41,516 nt of DNA from UBA1563 sp041667115 (GTDB lineage Bacteria; Bacteroidota; Ignavibacteria; Ignavibacteriales; Ignavibacteriaceae), in NCBI GenBank assembly GCA_041667115.1, contig JBAYFO010000030.1, forward strand, positions 1 through 41,516, given 5' to 3'. The notes below the pieces were generated by a model that was given only the letters and a program-made list of their open reading frames with translations, was not told where the DNA came from and did no database searches. The first letter of the stretch is position 1; the number at the start of each line of letters is the position of its first letter. The position numbers and the translations under genes were made by a program. This document shows positions 17,507 through 26,261 of the stretch, piece by piece.

Positions 17507-17854
17507 ATGGCAGAAACCATCTTTTCAAAAATTATTAAAAAAGAAATTCCAGCGACTATAGTTTATGAAAATGACACAGTGTTGGCATTTCGTGATATTA
17601 ACCCGGCTGCACCTACACATATTCTTATCATTCCAAAAATCGAAATTATAAAAGTAACAGATTTGAACGGTAAAGAGCATGGCCAACTTCTGGGTGAAAT
17701 GATCGACGCCGCTAATGCAATTGCAAAACAAGAAGGAATCGCTGAGAAAGGTTTTCGGTTAGTGTTTAATAGTGGAGATGACGGCGGACAGGAAGTTTAT
17801 CACCTCCATATGCATTTGCTCGGCGGTAGAAAAATGAATTGGCCTCCGGGGTGA
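17507..17854 (+). CDS. HIT family (histidine triad) nucleotide hydrolase
   Basis: The 115-residue HINT-type protein hydrolyses phosphoramidate bonds of purine nucleotides. The triad is H99-x-H101-x-H103 in VYHLHMHLLGG, preceded by NSGDDGGQEV; the N-terminal FSKIIKKEIPATIVYENDTVLAFRDINPAAPTH is the standard start. ACGGAGATAGTGA upstream gives the ribosome binding site. It is convergent with accD and seems monocistronic. Confidence 0.95.
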   Translation: MAETIFSKIIKKEIPATIVYENDTVLAFRDINPAAPTHILIIPKIEIIKVTDLNGKEHGQLLGEMIDAANAIAKQEGIAEKGFRLVFNSGDDGGQEVYHLHMHLLGGRKMNWPPG

Positions 17855-18037
17855 GGAAACTAAATATATTGGTTAGGTTATCTAAATATTTCTAAGTCAA
17901 CAAATGAAGACTTCAAAAGTTTTATGCGGAGTATCCATTTCGCAATAAAGTGGTTTTGTTTCTCATTTTTCCAAATTCAAAGATTCTCCATGCACCAAAC
18001 AAATACTTAAGTTCACATGAAAAGTCAACTTGCTTCT

Positions 18038-18877
18038 TTAACTCAGAAATTCCAAAAGAGTGGAAAGAGTATTTTTCATTTCCTTGCGTGAAACTACTTT
18101 ATCAATAAAACCGTGCTCCTGCAAAAATTCTGCTGTCTGAAATCCTTTTGGAAGATCTCTACCAATTGTTTGTTTAATTACACGCGGACCAGCAAACCCG
18201 ATCAACGCTTTTGGTTCAGCAATATTTAAATCACCTAACATAGCGTAACTTGCTGTAATACCACCAGTTGTGGGATCCGTTAAAATGGAAATATAGGGCA
18301 CGCCAATGTCCGCCAGTTTTGCGAGTCTGGCGCTTGTTTTCGCCATCTGCATTAGACTCAAAACACCTTCCATCATTCTTGCTCCGCCGCTGGAGGAAAT
18401 TAGTACAAGCGGAATTCTAGATTTAATGGATTTGTCTATGAGTCTTGCAATTTTTTCTCCCACAACAGAGCCCATGCTCCCTCCGATAAATTTAAAATCC
18501 ATGCAACCAAAAGAGATCTCTTTTCCGTTGAGAGTTCCTGTTCCTGTCCTTATTGCATCAAAGAGTTCTGTTTTTTTTATAGCATCGTTAATTCGCATAG
18601 CATATTTTTTTGTATCGGAGAATTCCAGCGGGTCTGCGGACCTCATCTTCTTATTCATTTCTTTGAATGACCCCTCATCAAGTAAAATTTTTATGTACTC
18701 TTCACTTCCAATGCGGAAATGGTAGGAACATTTAAAGCACGTCCATAAATTATTTTCAAGTTGTTTTTTATGAATGATCTCATCGCATTCCGGACATTTC
18801 ATCCACATTCCGTCCGGGAGATCGATCTTCTGGGTATCATCAGAAAAATTTTTCTTTGATCGTTTAAACCATGACAT
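18038..18877 (-). CDS. accD: Acetyl-CoA carboxylase carboxyltransferase subunit beta
   Basis: AccD is half of the carboxyltransferase that makes malonyl-CoA for fatty acid synthesis. The 279-residue protein has the N-terminal zinc ribbon C28-x2-C31 and C47-x2-C50, then the crotonase-like core with LISSSGGARMMEG and DPTTGGITASYAMLGD. accA is not adjacent. It is the last gene of the porX-tsaE-tsaB-DUF1573 run, 4 bp after the DUF1573 gene. No clear terminator follows. Confidence 0.97.
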   Translation of the reverse strand: MSWFKRSKKNFSDDTQKIDLPDGMWMKCPECDEIIHKKQLENNLWTCFKCSYHFRIGSEEYIKILLDEGSFKEMNKKMRSADPLEFSDTKKYAMRINDAIKKTELFDAIRTGTGTLNGKEISFGCMDFKFIGGSMGSVVGEKIARLIDKSIKSRIPLVLISSSGGARMMEGVLSLMQMAKTSARLAKLADIGVPYISILTDPTTGGITASYAMLGDLNIAEPKALIGFAGPRVIKQTIGRDLPKGFQTAEFLQEHGFIDKVVSRKEMKNTLSTLLEFLS

Positions 18878-18881
18878 AATA

Positions 18882-19622
18882 TTAATCTTTCTTTTTTTCG
18901 ATGAATGCCGTAATTGTTAATATTTTTTGTTGTTCTGATGGATCATTAGTAGTTAAAGTGATTGTTCTAGTTACCGCTCCTTCACGATTCGAAGAATCGA
19001 ATTCAACTTTAAGTGTCCCTTCTTCCTGTGGTTTTAAAGATTTCCCGCTTATTACCGCTGCGGTACATCCGCACGAAGTTCTTACATGACTAATTTCCAA
19101 TACATCCGAACCGACATTTTTATATTTAAACGTGTATTCGGCAATACTTCCCTCTTTTATCTTGCCAAAATCATTTAGAGTTTTTTCAAATTGAATTTTG
19201 GGACCGGTACCTTTGGATTGTTCTGCCTTGTCGATTTTAGGTAACACTTTCCCGGTTAACACTAAATTCAAACTTGGATTGGAAGCATCGTTCGAAGCCA
19301 GAGCGATAACTTTATGTTGAACGCCCGATTTCCCTTCGGAATCAAATTCAGCATTAATTGTAGTTTCCTCTCCCGGCTGAATTTCATCTTTTTGCATAGC
19401 TGCCGCAGTACATCCGCAACTTGTCATAATATTAGTAATATGAAGGACCTGATCACCAACATTTTTAACTTGAAAAGAAAATTTTACAATAACACCTTCT
19501 GTTATTTCACCAAAATCGTATTGAGAAATGCTTGTCTGTATGCGAGGTCCTCCAACTTGAGCTGAAAGAAAACTTACCTGAAGAAGAAAAAAAGCAATTA
19601 ATAATTTTATATTCATTTTCAT
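18882..19622 (-). CDS. Exported protein with two DUF1573 domains
   Basis: The 246-residue protein begins with a signal peptide (KLLIAFFLLQVSFLSAQ). Two tandem DUF1573 domains follow (about 30-120 and 140-240), each with a TSCGCTAA motif, the first in NIMTSCGCTAAAM and the second in HVRTSCGCTAAVI, within an immunoglobulin-like beta-sandwich pattern. DUF1573 is abundant in Bacteroidota; function is unknown, perhaps adhesive or surface-linked. The ATG overlaps the tsaB stop (ATGA); a second in-frame ATG two codons later is also possible. Confidence 0.9.
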   Translation of the reverse strand: MKMNIKLLIAFFLLQVSFLSAQVGGPRIQTSISQYDFGEITEGVIVKFSFQVKNVGDQVLHITNIMTSCGCTAAAMQKDEIQPGEETTINAEFDSEGKSGVQHKVIALASNDASNPSLNLVLTGKVLPKIDKAEQSKGTGPKIQFEKTLNDFGKIKEGSIAEYTFKYKNVGSDVLEISHVRTSCGCTAAVISGKSLKPQEEGTLKVEFDSSNREGAVTRTITLTTNDPSEQQKILTITAFIEKKKD

Positions 19623-20266
19623 TTTACATTCGATCCTTTCACTAAAAAATCTTTTACATAAAGCGGTTCTAATAAATCATAATTTGCCAGTTCATGCTTT
19701 TCGCCAAACAATGAACTCCAGATGGCAATTGACTTTGCAGAAGGAAAAGTCAATTGATGGTTCCCTGCATTCCCAAATATTATTTCATCGTGAAAATTTA
19801 GTTCAAGTTCATTTTTTGAAACGATACCCAAATCATGTGCAAATTTATAGATATTTCCCATATTAATAAAACCGGCGAAATAGATTTCTTCCCGGTTAAC
19901 TTTATTAGCGATAAAATATTTTTCTCCGTTTTTTGTTCTCTTTAATGCTTCCAGTGCAATTGCTTCAAAAGTAGGAACCGGAAGAATCGGTAAGGAGGCA
20001 CCAAAAGCCATCCCTTTAGCCGCGGCTAAACCTATTCTCAAACCGGTGAATGAGCCTGGTCCAATTGAGATTGCAATTGTTTTCAAGTCACTTAATGCGA
20101 TTTCCGCAGTGGACAGGGTGTTCTCAACAATTGCAAAAATCATTTTGGAATGGCTGAATTTAATTCTAGAAGTCGTTTCAACATATTTTTCGTTGTTCCA
20201 GAAAACGCAGACACTGCACTGATCTCCACTAGTTTCAATTGCTAATATTGGTCTTTCTTCAATCAT
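19619..20266 (-). CDS. tsaB: tRNA t6A37 threonylcarbamoyl transfer protein TsaB
   Basis: TsaB is the scaffold subunit that pairs with TsaD in making t6A37 on ANN-decoding tRNAs. The 215-residue protein has ILAIETSGDQCSV near the N-terminus and SIGPGSFTGLRIGLAAAKGMA, both hallmarks of the ASKHA-fold family. It overlaps tsaE by ATGA, placing two subunits of the same complex in one operon; tsaD is not in the window. Confidence 0.95.
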   Translation of the reverse strand: MIEERPILAIETSGDQCSVCVFWNNEKYVETTSRIKFSHSKMIFAIVENTLSTAEIALSDLKTIAISIGPGSFTGLRIGLAAAKGMAFGASLPILPVPTFEAIALEALKRTKNGEKYFIANKVNREEIYFAGFINMGNIYKFAHDLGIVSKNELELNFHDEIIFGNAGNHQLTFPSAKSIAIWSSLFGEKHELANYDLLEPLYVKDFLVKGSNVK

Positions 20267-20688
20267 AATTTTTTTATTGTAAAAGTACGGGAAAAATCGT
20301 CATTGAGAGTAATTAAAATTTCATAACGTTTTTGGGGAAGAACCGCCGGGAACAAATCCGCCCATTCAATCATCGATATGGCTTCGTCATCGTTTAAGTA
20401 ATCATATAATCCGACGTCAAGTAATTCTTGTTCAGACCGGACTCGATAAAAATCGAAATGAAAAAACTTTTCCTTTCCCAAATAAACATTGAGCAATGCA
20501 AAGGTTGGGCTGTTGGCATCATCAATTGAAAATTCTTTACACAATACTTTGGTGAAGAATGTTTTCCCTGTTCCCAGGTTTCCGATAAGAGAAACACAAT
20601 CTCCTTTTTGCACTATAGATGAAAACGACTTTGCCAGATTGATGGTGTCTTCTTCTGAAGAAATATTTTGAACGAACGGGAACTTCAT
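20263..20688 (-). CDS. tsaE: tRNA t6A37 biosynthesis ATPase TsaE
   Basis: TsaE is the ATPase that drives turnover of the TsaB-TsaD complex. The 141-residue protein has Walker A GNLGTGKT, FHFDFYRVRSEQELLDVGLYDYL and the conserved MIEWADLFP. Its start overlaps the porX stop by one base (TAATG). Proximity of tsaE and porX is, as I recall, common in Bacteroidota. Confidence 0.96.
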   Translation of the reverse strand: MKFPFVQNISSEEDTINLAKSFSSIVQKGDCVSLIGNLGTGKTFFTKVLCKEFSIDDANSPTFALLNVYLGKEKFFHFDFYRVRSEQELLDVGLYDYLNDDEAISMIEWADLFPAVLPQKRYEILITLNDDFSRTFTIKKL

Positions 20689-22256
20689 TACTTCGTTTCG
20701 AGCGTAATTATTGGGAGGATCATTTCTTCAAGAGAAACTCCGCCATGCTGAAAAGTATCTTTGTAATGACTTAAATATTTATGATAATCAGTCGGATAAA
20801 CAAAATAATAATCTTCTTTTGCAATGATATAACTAATTGAGACTCCGCGACGGGGTAGTTTGTATTCGAGTGGATCTCTTACAAAAATTGCATGTTTATC
20901 ATCCACTTTCATATTTCTTCCATACTTGAACCGAAGATTTGTTGAAGTCTCACGGTCACCCAGCACTTTTGCGCCACGTAACGAGCGAATACTTCCATGA
21001 TCGGTAGTAATTACAATTTTGGCATTCTTCATTTTAGAAATTGAGCGGAAGGTTGAAAGCAGAGAAGAGTGCGTGAACCAGCTATCCGTTAATGAGCGGT
21101 ATGCTGCTTCGTCAGGTGCAATTTCTTTGAGTAGATCAGAATCTGATCTGCCATGCGCTACCATGTCTAAAAAGTTTACCACTACCGCAGTAAAATGGCT
21201 GTTTTGATACGATAGGATATTTTGTTCAAAGTTCCTACCAACTTCGGGATCAATAATTTTCAAATATTTCAAATCGGTTTGTAATTTTATTCTATACCTG
21301 TTGAGAAGTAATTGAAGTAATTCTTTTTCATATTTGTTCATGCTGCGTTCATCGTCATCATTTCCCGTCCACAAATCGGGATAATTTTTTTCAATATCCG
21401 AAGGATAAAGACCCGCGAACAGTGCATTCCTTGCATAAGAAGTTGCTGTGGGAAGAATTGAATAATAATAATCTTTTGAAATTTTAAAATAATCTACCAA
21501 ATGCTTTTCCATTGTCAACCACTGGTCTAACCGGAGACAATCTAAAACGAAAAAAAAGACCGGTCCTTTTGCCTCATTTATCATCGGGAAAACATAGTCT
21601 TTTACGATCTCTACAGTCATTTTAGGACGGTCTTCCTTAGAGGATGAATTAATCCATGTTTTATAATTCCGCTCTACATACTTCGAGAATTCTTTGTTCG
21701 CTTCTTTCTTTTGATCGGTTAACGACTGGAGTAAATTACTTTCCTTGTGGGACGCAAGTTCTAAATCCCAATAAACTAGTTTTAGATATAAGTCAATCCA
21801 TTCTGAATAGGAAAGTTGATTTTGTAGAAGCATTGATATCTGGTTAAAGTCTTGCAGGTAATCTTTAGTAGCCGTTTCAGTAGAGATCCTTTTCCCATCT
21901 AATATTTTTTTACAGACAAGCAGGACTTGACTTGGATTTACCGGCTTGGTTAAATAATCTCTTATTTTCCCACCGATGGCTTCATCCATTAGAGATTCGG
22001 CTTCACTTTTAGTAACCATCACAACCGGAATATTCGGATACAAGTCTTTTATCTTCCCGAGCAGTTGCAAGCCGCCCATACCGGGCATCATTTCATCAAG
22101 AAAGATGAGATCGACTTCGTTTTCTTTTAAAGTAACTAAAGCATCCTCTCCGTTCGTGTTTGTGGAGACATCGTATCCTTTTTCGGTCAAGAAAATTATA
22201 TGAGACCGAAGAAGATCGATCTCGTCGTCAACCCACAATATTTTTTTCTGAAGCAT
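20688..22256 (-). CDS. porX: PorX-type response regulator with PglZ domain
   Basis: The 522-residue protein has an N-terminal receiver (D54 in LIFLDEMMPGMGG, conserved Lys in YLTKPV) and a C-terminal PglZ/alkaline-phosphatase-superfamily domain with VFFFVLDCLRLDQW, DMVAHGRSDSD and ITTDHGS, which carry likely metal-binding Asp and His. This architecture and length match PorX, which with PorY controls the type IX secretion system in Bacteroidota; the PglZ domain of PorX has been reported to act on nucleotide substrates. No T9SS gene is in the window. It heads the operon with tsaE. Confidence 0.93.
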   Translation of the reverse strand: MLQKKILWVDDEIDLLRSHIIFLTEKGYDVSTNTNGEDALVTLKENEVDLIFLDEMMPGMGGLQLLGKIKDLYPNIPVVMVTKSEAESLMDEAIGGKIRDYLTKPVNPSQVLLVCKKILDGKRISTETATKDYLQDFNQISMLLQNQLSYSEWIDLYLKLVYWDLELASHKESNLLQSLTDQKKEANKEFSKYVERNYKTWINSSSKEDRPKMTVEIVKDYVFPMINEAKGPVFFFVLDCLRLDQWLTMEKHLVDYFKISKDYYYSILPTATSYARNALFAGLYPSDIEKNYPDLWTGNDDDERSMNKYEKELLQLLLNRYRIKLQTDLKYLKIIDPEVGRNFEQNILSYQNSHFTAVVVNFLDMVAHGRSDSDLLKEIAPDEAAYRSLTDSWFTHSSLLSTFRSISKMKNAKIVITTDHGSIRSLRGAKVLGDRETSTNLRFKYGRNMKVDDKHAIFVRDPLEYKLPRRGVSISYIIAKEDYYFVYPTDYHKYLSHYKDTFQHGGVSLEEMILPIITLETK

Positions 22257-22289
22257 ACTGTCCTTTACTATCTTTTCAATAATTTATAC

Positions 22290-22297
22290 CAAACTTA
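22290..22297 (-). promoter_or_regulatory. Possible -7 element for porX
   Basis: On the minus strand TAAGTTTG fits the Bacteroidetes TAnnTTTG box 34 nt before the porX ATG. No TTG lies at the ideal distance upstream, so this is tentative. An inverted repeat TTGCA-GAAG-TGCAA at 22354-22367 lies further upstream and could be an operator. Confidence 0.35.
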
Positions 22298-22442
22298 GCA
22301 ATAATATTTGTTTTTCGTTAGAGCATAAATTTTCCCTTACCCGGTTACATTTTTGCAGAAGTGCAACAATCAATTTCCGTTGATGTTTGTATGATAGAAC
22401 CATAGATATTAATTTCTGAAAAGATAAATTTTAGAGGTTTAA

Positions 22443-22578
22443 TTAGGCTGGCTGTTCTATTTAAAACAGAGATGAAACTCAGGGCTTACCTCCCCGCTAA
22501 GTCCCAAGTTTCATTTCTTAATTCATCATGAACATTCAAATACACCATATTTTATGCCAGCCTAAAGAATATTTTTTT
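22443..22578 (+). ncRNA. Candidate structured small RNA (6S-like rod or C-rich-loop sRNA)
   Basis: TTAGGCTGGC (22443-22452) pairs perfectly with GCCAGCCTAA (22556-22565) to close the element. TGTTC (22453-22457) can pair with GAACA (22530-22534). A 12-bp arm joins 22468-22479 to 22507-22518 with one G-U pair. Inside it, GGG-CTTA (22482-22488) pairs with TAAG-T-CCC (22498-22505) around a bulged T, with the C-rich loop CCTCCCCGC at 22489-22497. Seven T (22572-22578) follow the closing stem on the plus strand, giving orientation. The long rod with an internal bubble resembles 6S RNA, perhaps the Bacteroidetes 6S-Flavo type; a trans-acting sRNA is the alternative. No strong promoter was seen. Confidence 0.5.
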
Positions 22579-22724
22579 GATAAAAAATGATGGATAAAAT
22601 AATCGCTTTGCAATAAATAACAAAACTATTCTTGTTTTCGAGAAAAGATTGAAATCTTCTTGCATCAACCGTTAACCCTCAAACATCAAACATCAAACAT
22701 CAAACATTTCGGCAGCTTACTGCG
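22579..22724. other. Intergenic region with CAAACAT tandem repeat
   Basis: No gene seen. Four tandem copies of the 7-mer CAAACAT occupy 22680-22707, just downstream of the rnhA stop. It is a simple-sequence repeat of unknown role. Confidence 0.6.
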
Positions 22725-23195
22725 CTAGGATTTCCCCTCATAGTTTTCATCGATCAACAAATTTTCTTTATCTGAAGCTGACACCGCCAGAAAATCGCAC
22801 CGTTCATTTTCTTTATTCCCGTTATGCCCTCTCACCCAGCAAAATTCAATGTCATGCTTCTGCAATAACGCATCAAGCTGAATCCACAAGTCGGGATTTT
22901 TCACATCTTCTTTTTTCCCCCGCTTCCAATTTTTTGCTTTCCAGGAAGTAAGCCATCCTTTTTGAATTGGTTCAATCACGTACTTTGAATCACTATAGAT
23001 TTTAACCTTACATCTTTCTTTCAAAGCGCTAAGTCCGGTAATTACTGCAAGCAATTCCATTCGATTGTTCGTTGTTTTTCTGTATCCGGCGGAGAGTTCC
23101 TTCCGTTGTCCTTTAAACAACAGCACAACTCCATATCCGCCGGGACCCGGATTATTCTTTGCCGAACCATCCGTATATATTGTTATTTCTTTCAA
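22725..23195 (-). CDS. rnhA: Ribonuclease HI
   Basis: RNase HI cuts RNA in RNA-DNA hybrids. The 156-residue protein has the catalytic carboxylates D9 (YTDGSAKNNPGPGGYG), E47 (NRMELLAV), D69 (YSDSKYV) and the Asp in NERCDFLA, plus the active-site His in WVRGHNG. The basic handle region WKAKNWKRGKK is present. A strand of AGTTTT/TTTAG-type simple sequence lies 5' of it. Confidence 0.97.
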   Translation of the reverse strand: MKEITIYTDGSAKNNPGPGGYGVVLLFKGQRKELSAGYRKTTNNRMELLAVITGLSALKERCKVKIYSDSKYVIEPIQKGWLTSWKAKNWKRGKKEDVKNPDLWIQLDALLQKHDIEFCWVRGHNGNKENERCDFLAVSASDKENLLIDENYEGKS

Positions 23196-23260
23196 TGCGT
23201 CTCTATATTAGTATATCACAAAGCTGTCTTTAGTTTTTAGTTTCCAGTTTTAAGTTTTAG

Positions 23261-23536
23261 CTATTCAATATTTTCATCCCATAAGAATAAATTATTATCA
23301 TTACGATCATAAATTCTTAACAATTGGATTTCATCGTAATCTAAATAAAAAGGGCAATCAACATTGCGAGTTCCATCTCTTCGCATCAATTTTATATTTG
23401 GTGGATCGGTAAACTCAATCTGATCAACTATTATACAGTCAACTTCTTTGTTATTCATTTTTACAATAACACCATTGATATAATTAAATTTACTCGCTAA
23501 GATTTGCTTTAGATTTTTGATGTTTTCCGCATTCAT
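23261..23536 (-). CDS. Small hypothetical protein
   Basis: A 91-residue protein, acidic and without membrane segments, not recognised. The pattern INGVIVKMNNKEVDCIIVDQIEF suggests a small beta-rich domain; the C-terminus IYDRNDNNLFLWDENIE is acidic. TAGGAGA 8-9 nt before the ATG supports translation. It lies between rnhA and the SIR2-HerA operon, 203 bp from the latter, and could be an unlinked passenger of the accessory region. Confidence 0.6.
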   Translation of the reverse strand: MNAENIKNLKQILASKFNYINGVIVKMNNKEVDCIIVDQIEFTDPPNIKLMRRDGTRNVDCPFYLDYDEIQLLRIYDRNDNNLFLWDENIE

Positions 23537-23739
23537 ATTTAATCTCCTAATATTTTTCTTCCAATTCTCCGTTTCCGAACTTAAACTATTATATATACGG
23601 TGATTGTCTTAAACTGTCTACTTCAACTAAAAATGATTTATTTCACGTATATTTCGGTATCAAACATACAAATAATCCAAATTGAAAAATTAAAACTGCT
23701 TTAAAGATAAAGATTTAATAAAGTCCTCTGTTAATGGTC

Positions 23740-24417
23740 TCATTTACTTAAAGAAAAACCAAATAATTCTCCAGCAGAAATCTGAATGGTCGACTTTTTT
23801 TTCAAAACACGAGAAAACAGCCCTATAAGCCGATTTTTTTCCTCAATTCGGTTACTTCCAAGTAAGCAAAATTGATATCGTAATTGGAATAAGTATAAGA
23901 AAGGATTGTCAATGCAGCCACCAATTCTTATTTCATGATTTGAAATACTAGCACCAGCCGAAAAAATATTATCATCAATAATATGCTGATGGACAGTAGG
24001 ATGAAATATTAATCCATCTAGCACACTTTCTATTTCTTCATTAATTATTTCTTCTTTGTTGCGCGATGTACTTTTTAACATGGAAAGAATAGAATTAGAG
24101 GGTAAAGAATAATATGACTTGTCTATATCGTGGCTCCACAAAATATATTTTTCACTTGATCTGTGTACAAAAACATTAATAACACTTTTACTTAATGAAT
24201 CAATTTTATAATCATAACTGATGTTAATAAATTGATTTTCAATAGTTGCATTTAATGGATTACGGGCCGGACTAAATTCTATTTCCCAAAATTTTGGGAT
24301 ACTCCGAATGTAGCAACTTAACCAAGTAAATATGTCGTCTTGCTTGCTTGGAGAAAATGCGAGCATAATTATTTTCAACCATATTTCTGCTTTTATTTGT
24401 TCTCTATTTGTCAGCAT
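23740..24417 (-). CDS. Hypothetical protein, fourth gene of the SIR2-HerA operon
   Basis: This 225-residue protein matches no family that I recognise. It is soluble, with a helical N-terminus (REQIKAEIWLKIIMLAFS), a probable beta-rich middle (FINISYDYKI, VINVFVHRS) and a helical C-terminal part. No nuclease, HTH or nucleotide-binding motif is evident. Its ATG directly abuts the stop of the AAA-like gene (TAAATG), so it is almost certainly co-translated with the defence genes. Possible roles are a sensor, adaptor or inhibitor of the preceding ATPase, all inferred from position only. Confidence 0.75.
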   Translation of the reverse strand: MLTNREQIKAEIWLKIIMLAFSPSKQDDIFTWLSCYIRSIPKFWEIEFSPARNPLNATIENQFINISYDYKIDSLSKSVINVFVHRSSEKYILWSHDIDKSYYSLPSNSILSMLKSTSRNKEEIINEEIESVLDGLIFHPTVHQHIIDDNIFSAGASISNHEIRIGGCIDNPFLYLFQLRYQFCLLGSNRIEEKNRLIGLFSRVLKKKSTIQISAGELFGFSLSK

Positions 24418-26259
24418 TTATTCCTTTCCCTTTAGCCATAAAAGAACTTTTGCTAGACTGCCCATAGTTATTGAGATATTCTTAGATTTTAATTTTAATT
24501 CAGAATATGCCTTGAGATCCTCTTCAATCTCATTCTTATTAATACTAGCTAGAAGTTCATCTTCCAGAATGAAAATCTCGAACAATTGTCTCAACTGCGT
24601 CCATTTAGGTAGATAATACTTCAAGTCATCGATTTGTAACCACCAAATCATTTGATAGGACAAAAAAACATCCCTCATTTTATCTACAACCTCAATATCA
24701 TTGTCATTAAGTCCACTACTAAAACTAAAAGAATAAATATTTACATCGTTCTTTTTGATTGCTTCAAGAAGCTGGTTCTGTACAGATATATCTGACATGA
24801 CTATTTCAGTATGGAAAAAAGATTGATATTCAAAACTGTTCGCTTTTGCAAATATGTAATCCCTAACAACTTCAGTAATTTCTTTGTCTCTATAAGCAAT
24901 AATAATTCGATCCGTTCGATCCGTTGATAACAAAGCAGCAGATATCATATGGAGTATTTCTGCTGTATTAAAAACATAACTATCACTAAGAGACTTTTTT
25001 AGTTCTTCTACCAAAGGTGTTTTTGATTGAAGTTGATTGCCAAAGGTTAGGCCATAGCTGCTTATCTGATTTGATTGAGCATACGAATTAAGTAACACTG
25101 TTTCGTAATTTGTTATTTCATTCGAATTTAGGAATAGGTGTTGAACTAAAGGATTTAAATCTACTTTCCACTTATCTCCTTCAAAGTGTTCATAAATAAA
25201 AATCCAGTTTTGATATATTGATCTTTGTGCTGTTTCTTTATCTCCTGGTAACGAAATTGTTGTTGCGGAAATAATTTTTTCCTTGAAAATATATTTCATT
25301 AATTCTTCGGAAGGACGAGATGCAAATGCAAAAAAATCTTGACTGGTTTTTTTTGCAGTGGCAATTAAACATGATTCTAAAGTTTCATAATTGTACTTCA
25401 TCATAGTATAATTCGTTAGTAAACGTAGCGCTTGCCTTAGATTACCTCCAGATAGCGCACAAAGATTATTAATTATTTCATCTATAGAAAAAGAATAAAC
25501 TCCCATTCTCTTTTTTAATATTTCTTTGACTATGTCATTATTCAACGAAGACAAAAATATTTTTTGACAACTCTTCAAAGCCCAAGTATTATCGAATATA
25601 TGAACTGCATTTACTTCAAAAAGCGTTTTATACTTAGATAAAAATAATGATACGGAGTTTAAAAAATAGAATTCTACATTTGCTTTCGAATACTTATCAA
25701 AACCAGACGCAAAACAAAATATTTTGTGTCCCATTTTACCTTCTATTCTAGAAATCACTTCCCTCATAATTCCCAAAACAAAATCCTCATTTAATTGCAA
25801 TTTTTGTGCAATATTTTTTTTAATATTATAAACATTTAGCGAAAAATCATTAAGTTGGAAAATTTCGATTAAATTTTGCCAATCACTTACTTGTCCATCA
25901 GTTAACTCATACAAAGGATTTGTGAATGAAAGATCTATATTCTCATTAAGTGCTTTAATGATTATTTCTTTCACAATAATTATTAAAGGATTGTTTTCAA
26001 AAATATCTATCGAATCTTGATCAAAATGAAATGTCAAATCTGGGTAGATAGATGAATCACTAAAAGTTTTATTAATAAAAGTCGATTTACCAGTTCCTAT
26101 CTGTCCCCCGACTAATAATGGACTCGTTGAATCAGTTAACCATGATATGAATTCAATTTGTTGTTTTTCATGACACTGTACATATAGTGTTTCAAATTCA
26201 GTTAAATCTACTAAAGGAATTCCTTCATCAAAATTAATCCCATCTTTATTCCTAATCAT
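24418..26259 (-). CDS. P-loop (AAA/ORC-STAND-like) ATPase, third gene of the SIR2-HerA operon
   Basis: The 613-residue protein has a Walker A GQIGTGKS at residues 52-59. The expected Walker B position reads IFCFASGFDKYSKAN, resembling the hhhhDGLDK form with the first Asp replaced by Ser. GGNLRQALRLL looks like a sensor-2/ORC-type motif. The C-terminal half is not recognised; RIIIAYRDKEITEVVRDYIF and the helical last 120 residues suggest a ligand- or partner-binding region. It follows herA by 2 bp and abuts the 225-residue gene. It could be a signal-sensing ATPase for the SIR2-HerA effector; this is inference. Confidence 0.8.
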   Translation of the reverse strand: MIRNKDGINFDEGIPLVDLTEFETLYVQCHEKQQIEFISWLTDSTSPLLVGGQIGTGKSTFINKTFSDSSIYPDLTFHFDQDSIDIFENNPLIIIVKEIIIKALNENIDLSFTNPLYELTDGQVSDWQNLIEIFQLNDFSLNVYNIKKNIAQKLQLNEDFVLGIMREVISRIEGKMGHKIFCFASGFDKYSKANVEFYFLNSVSLFLSKYKTLFEVNAVHIFDNTWALKSCQKIFLSSLNNDIVKEILKKRMGVYSFSIDEIINNLCALSGGNLRQALRLLTNYTMMKYNYETLESCLIATAKKTSQDFFAFASRPSEELMKYIFKEKIISATTISLPGDKETAQRSIYQNWIFIYEHFEGDKWKVDLNPLVQHLFLNSNEITNYETVLLNSYAQSNQISSYGLTFGNQLQSKTPLVEELKKSLSDSYVFNTAEILHMISAALLSTDRTDRIIIAYRDKEITEVVRDYIFAKANSFEYQSFFHTEIVMSDISVQNQLLEAIKKNDVNIYSFSFSSGLNDNDIEVVDKMRDVFLSYQMIWWLQIDDLKYYLPKWTQLRQLFEIFILEDELLASINKNEIEEDLKAYSELKLKSKNISITMGSLAKVLLWLKGKE

Positions 26260-26261
26260 AG

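Noticed and set aside
22443..22565. MITE-like element defined by the TTAGGCTGGC terminal inverted repeats
   Set aside because: No target-site duplication flanks it and inner complementary stems plus a T-run fit an RNA better.
23196..23260. AGTTTTTAG-like simple sequence before rnhA
   Set aside because: Too short and degenerate to call as a defined repeat; of the low-complexity type seen at other intergenic sites.
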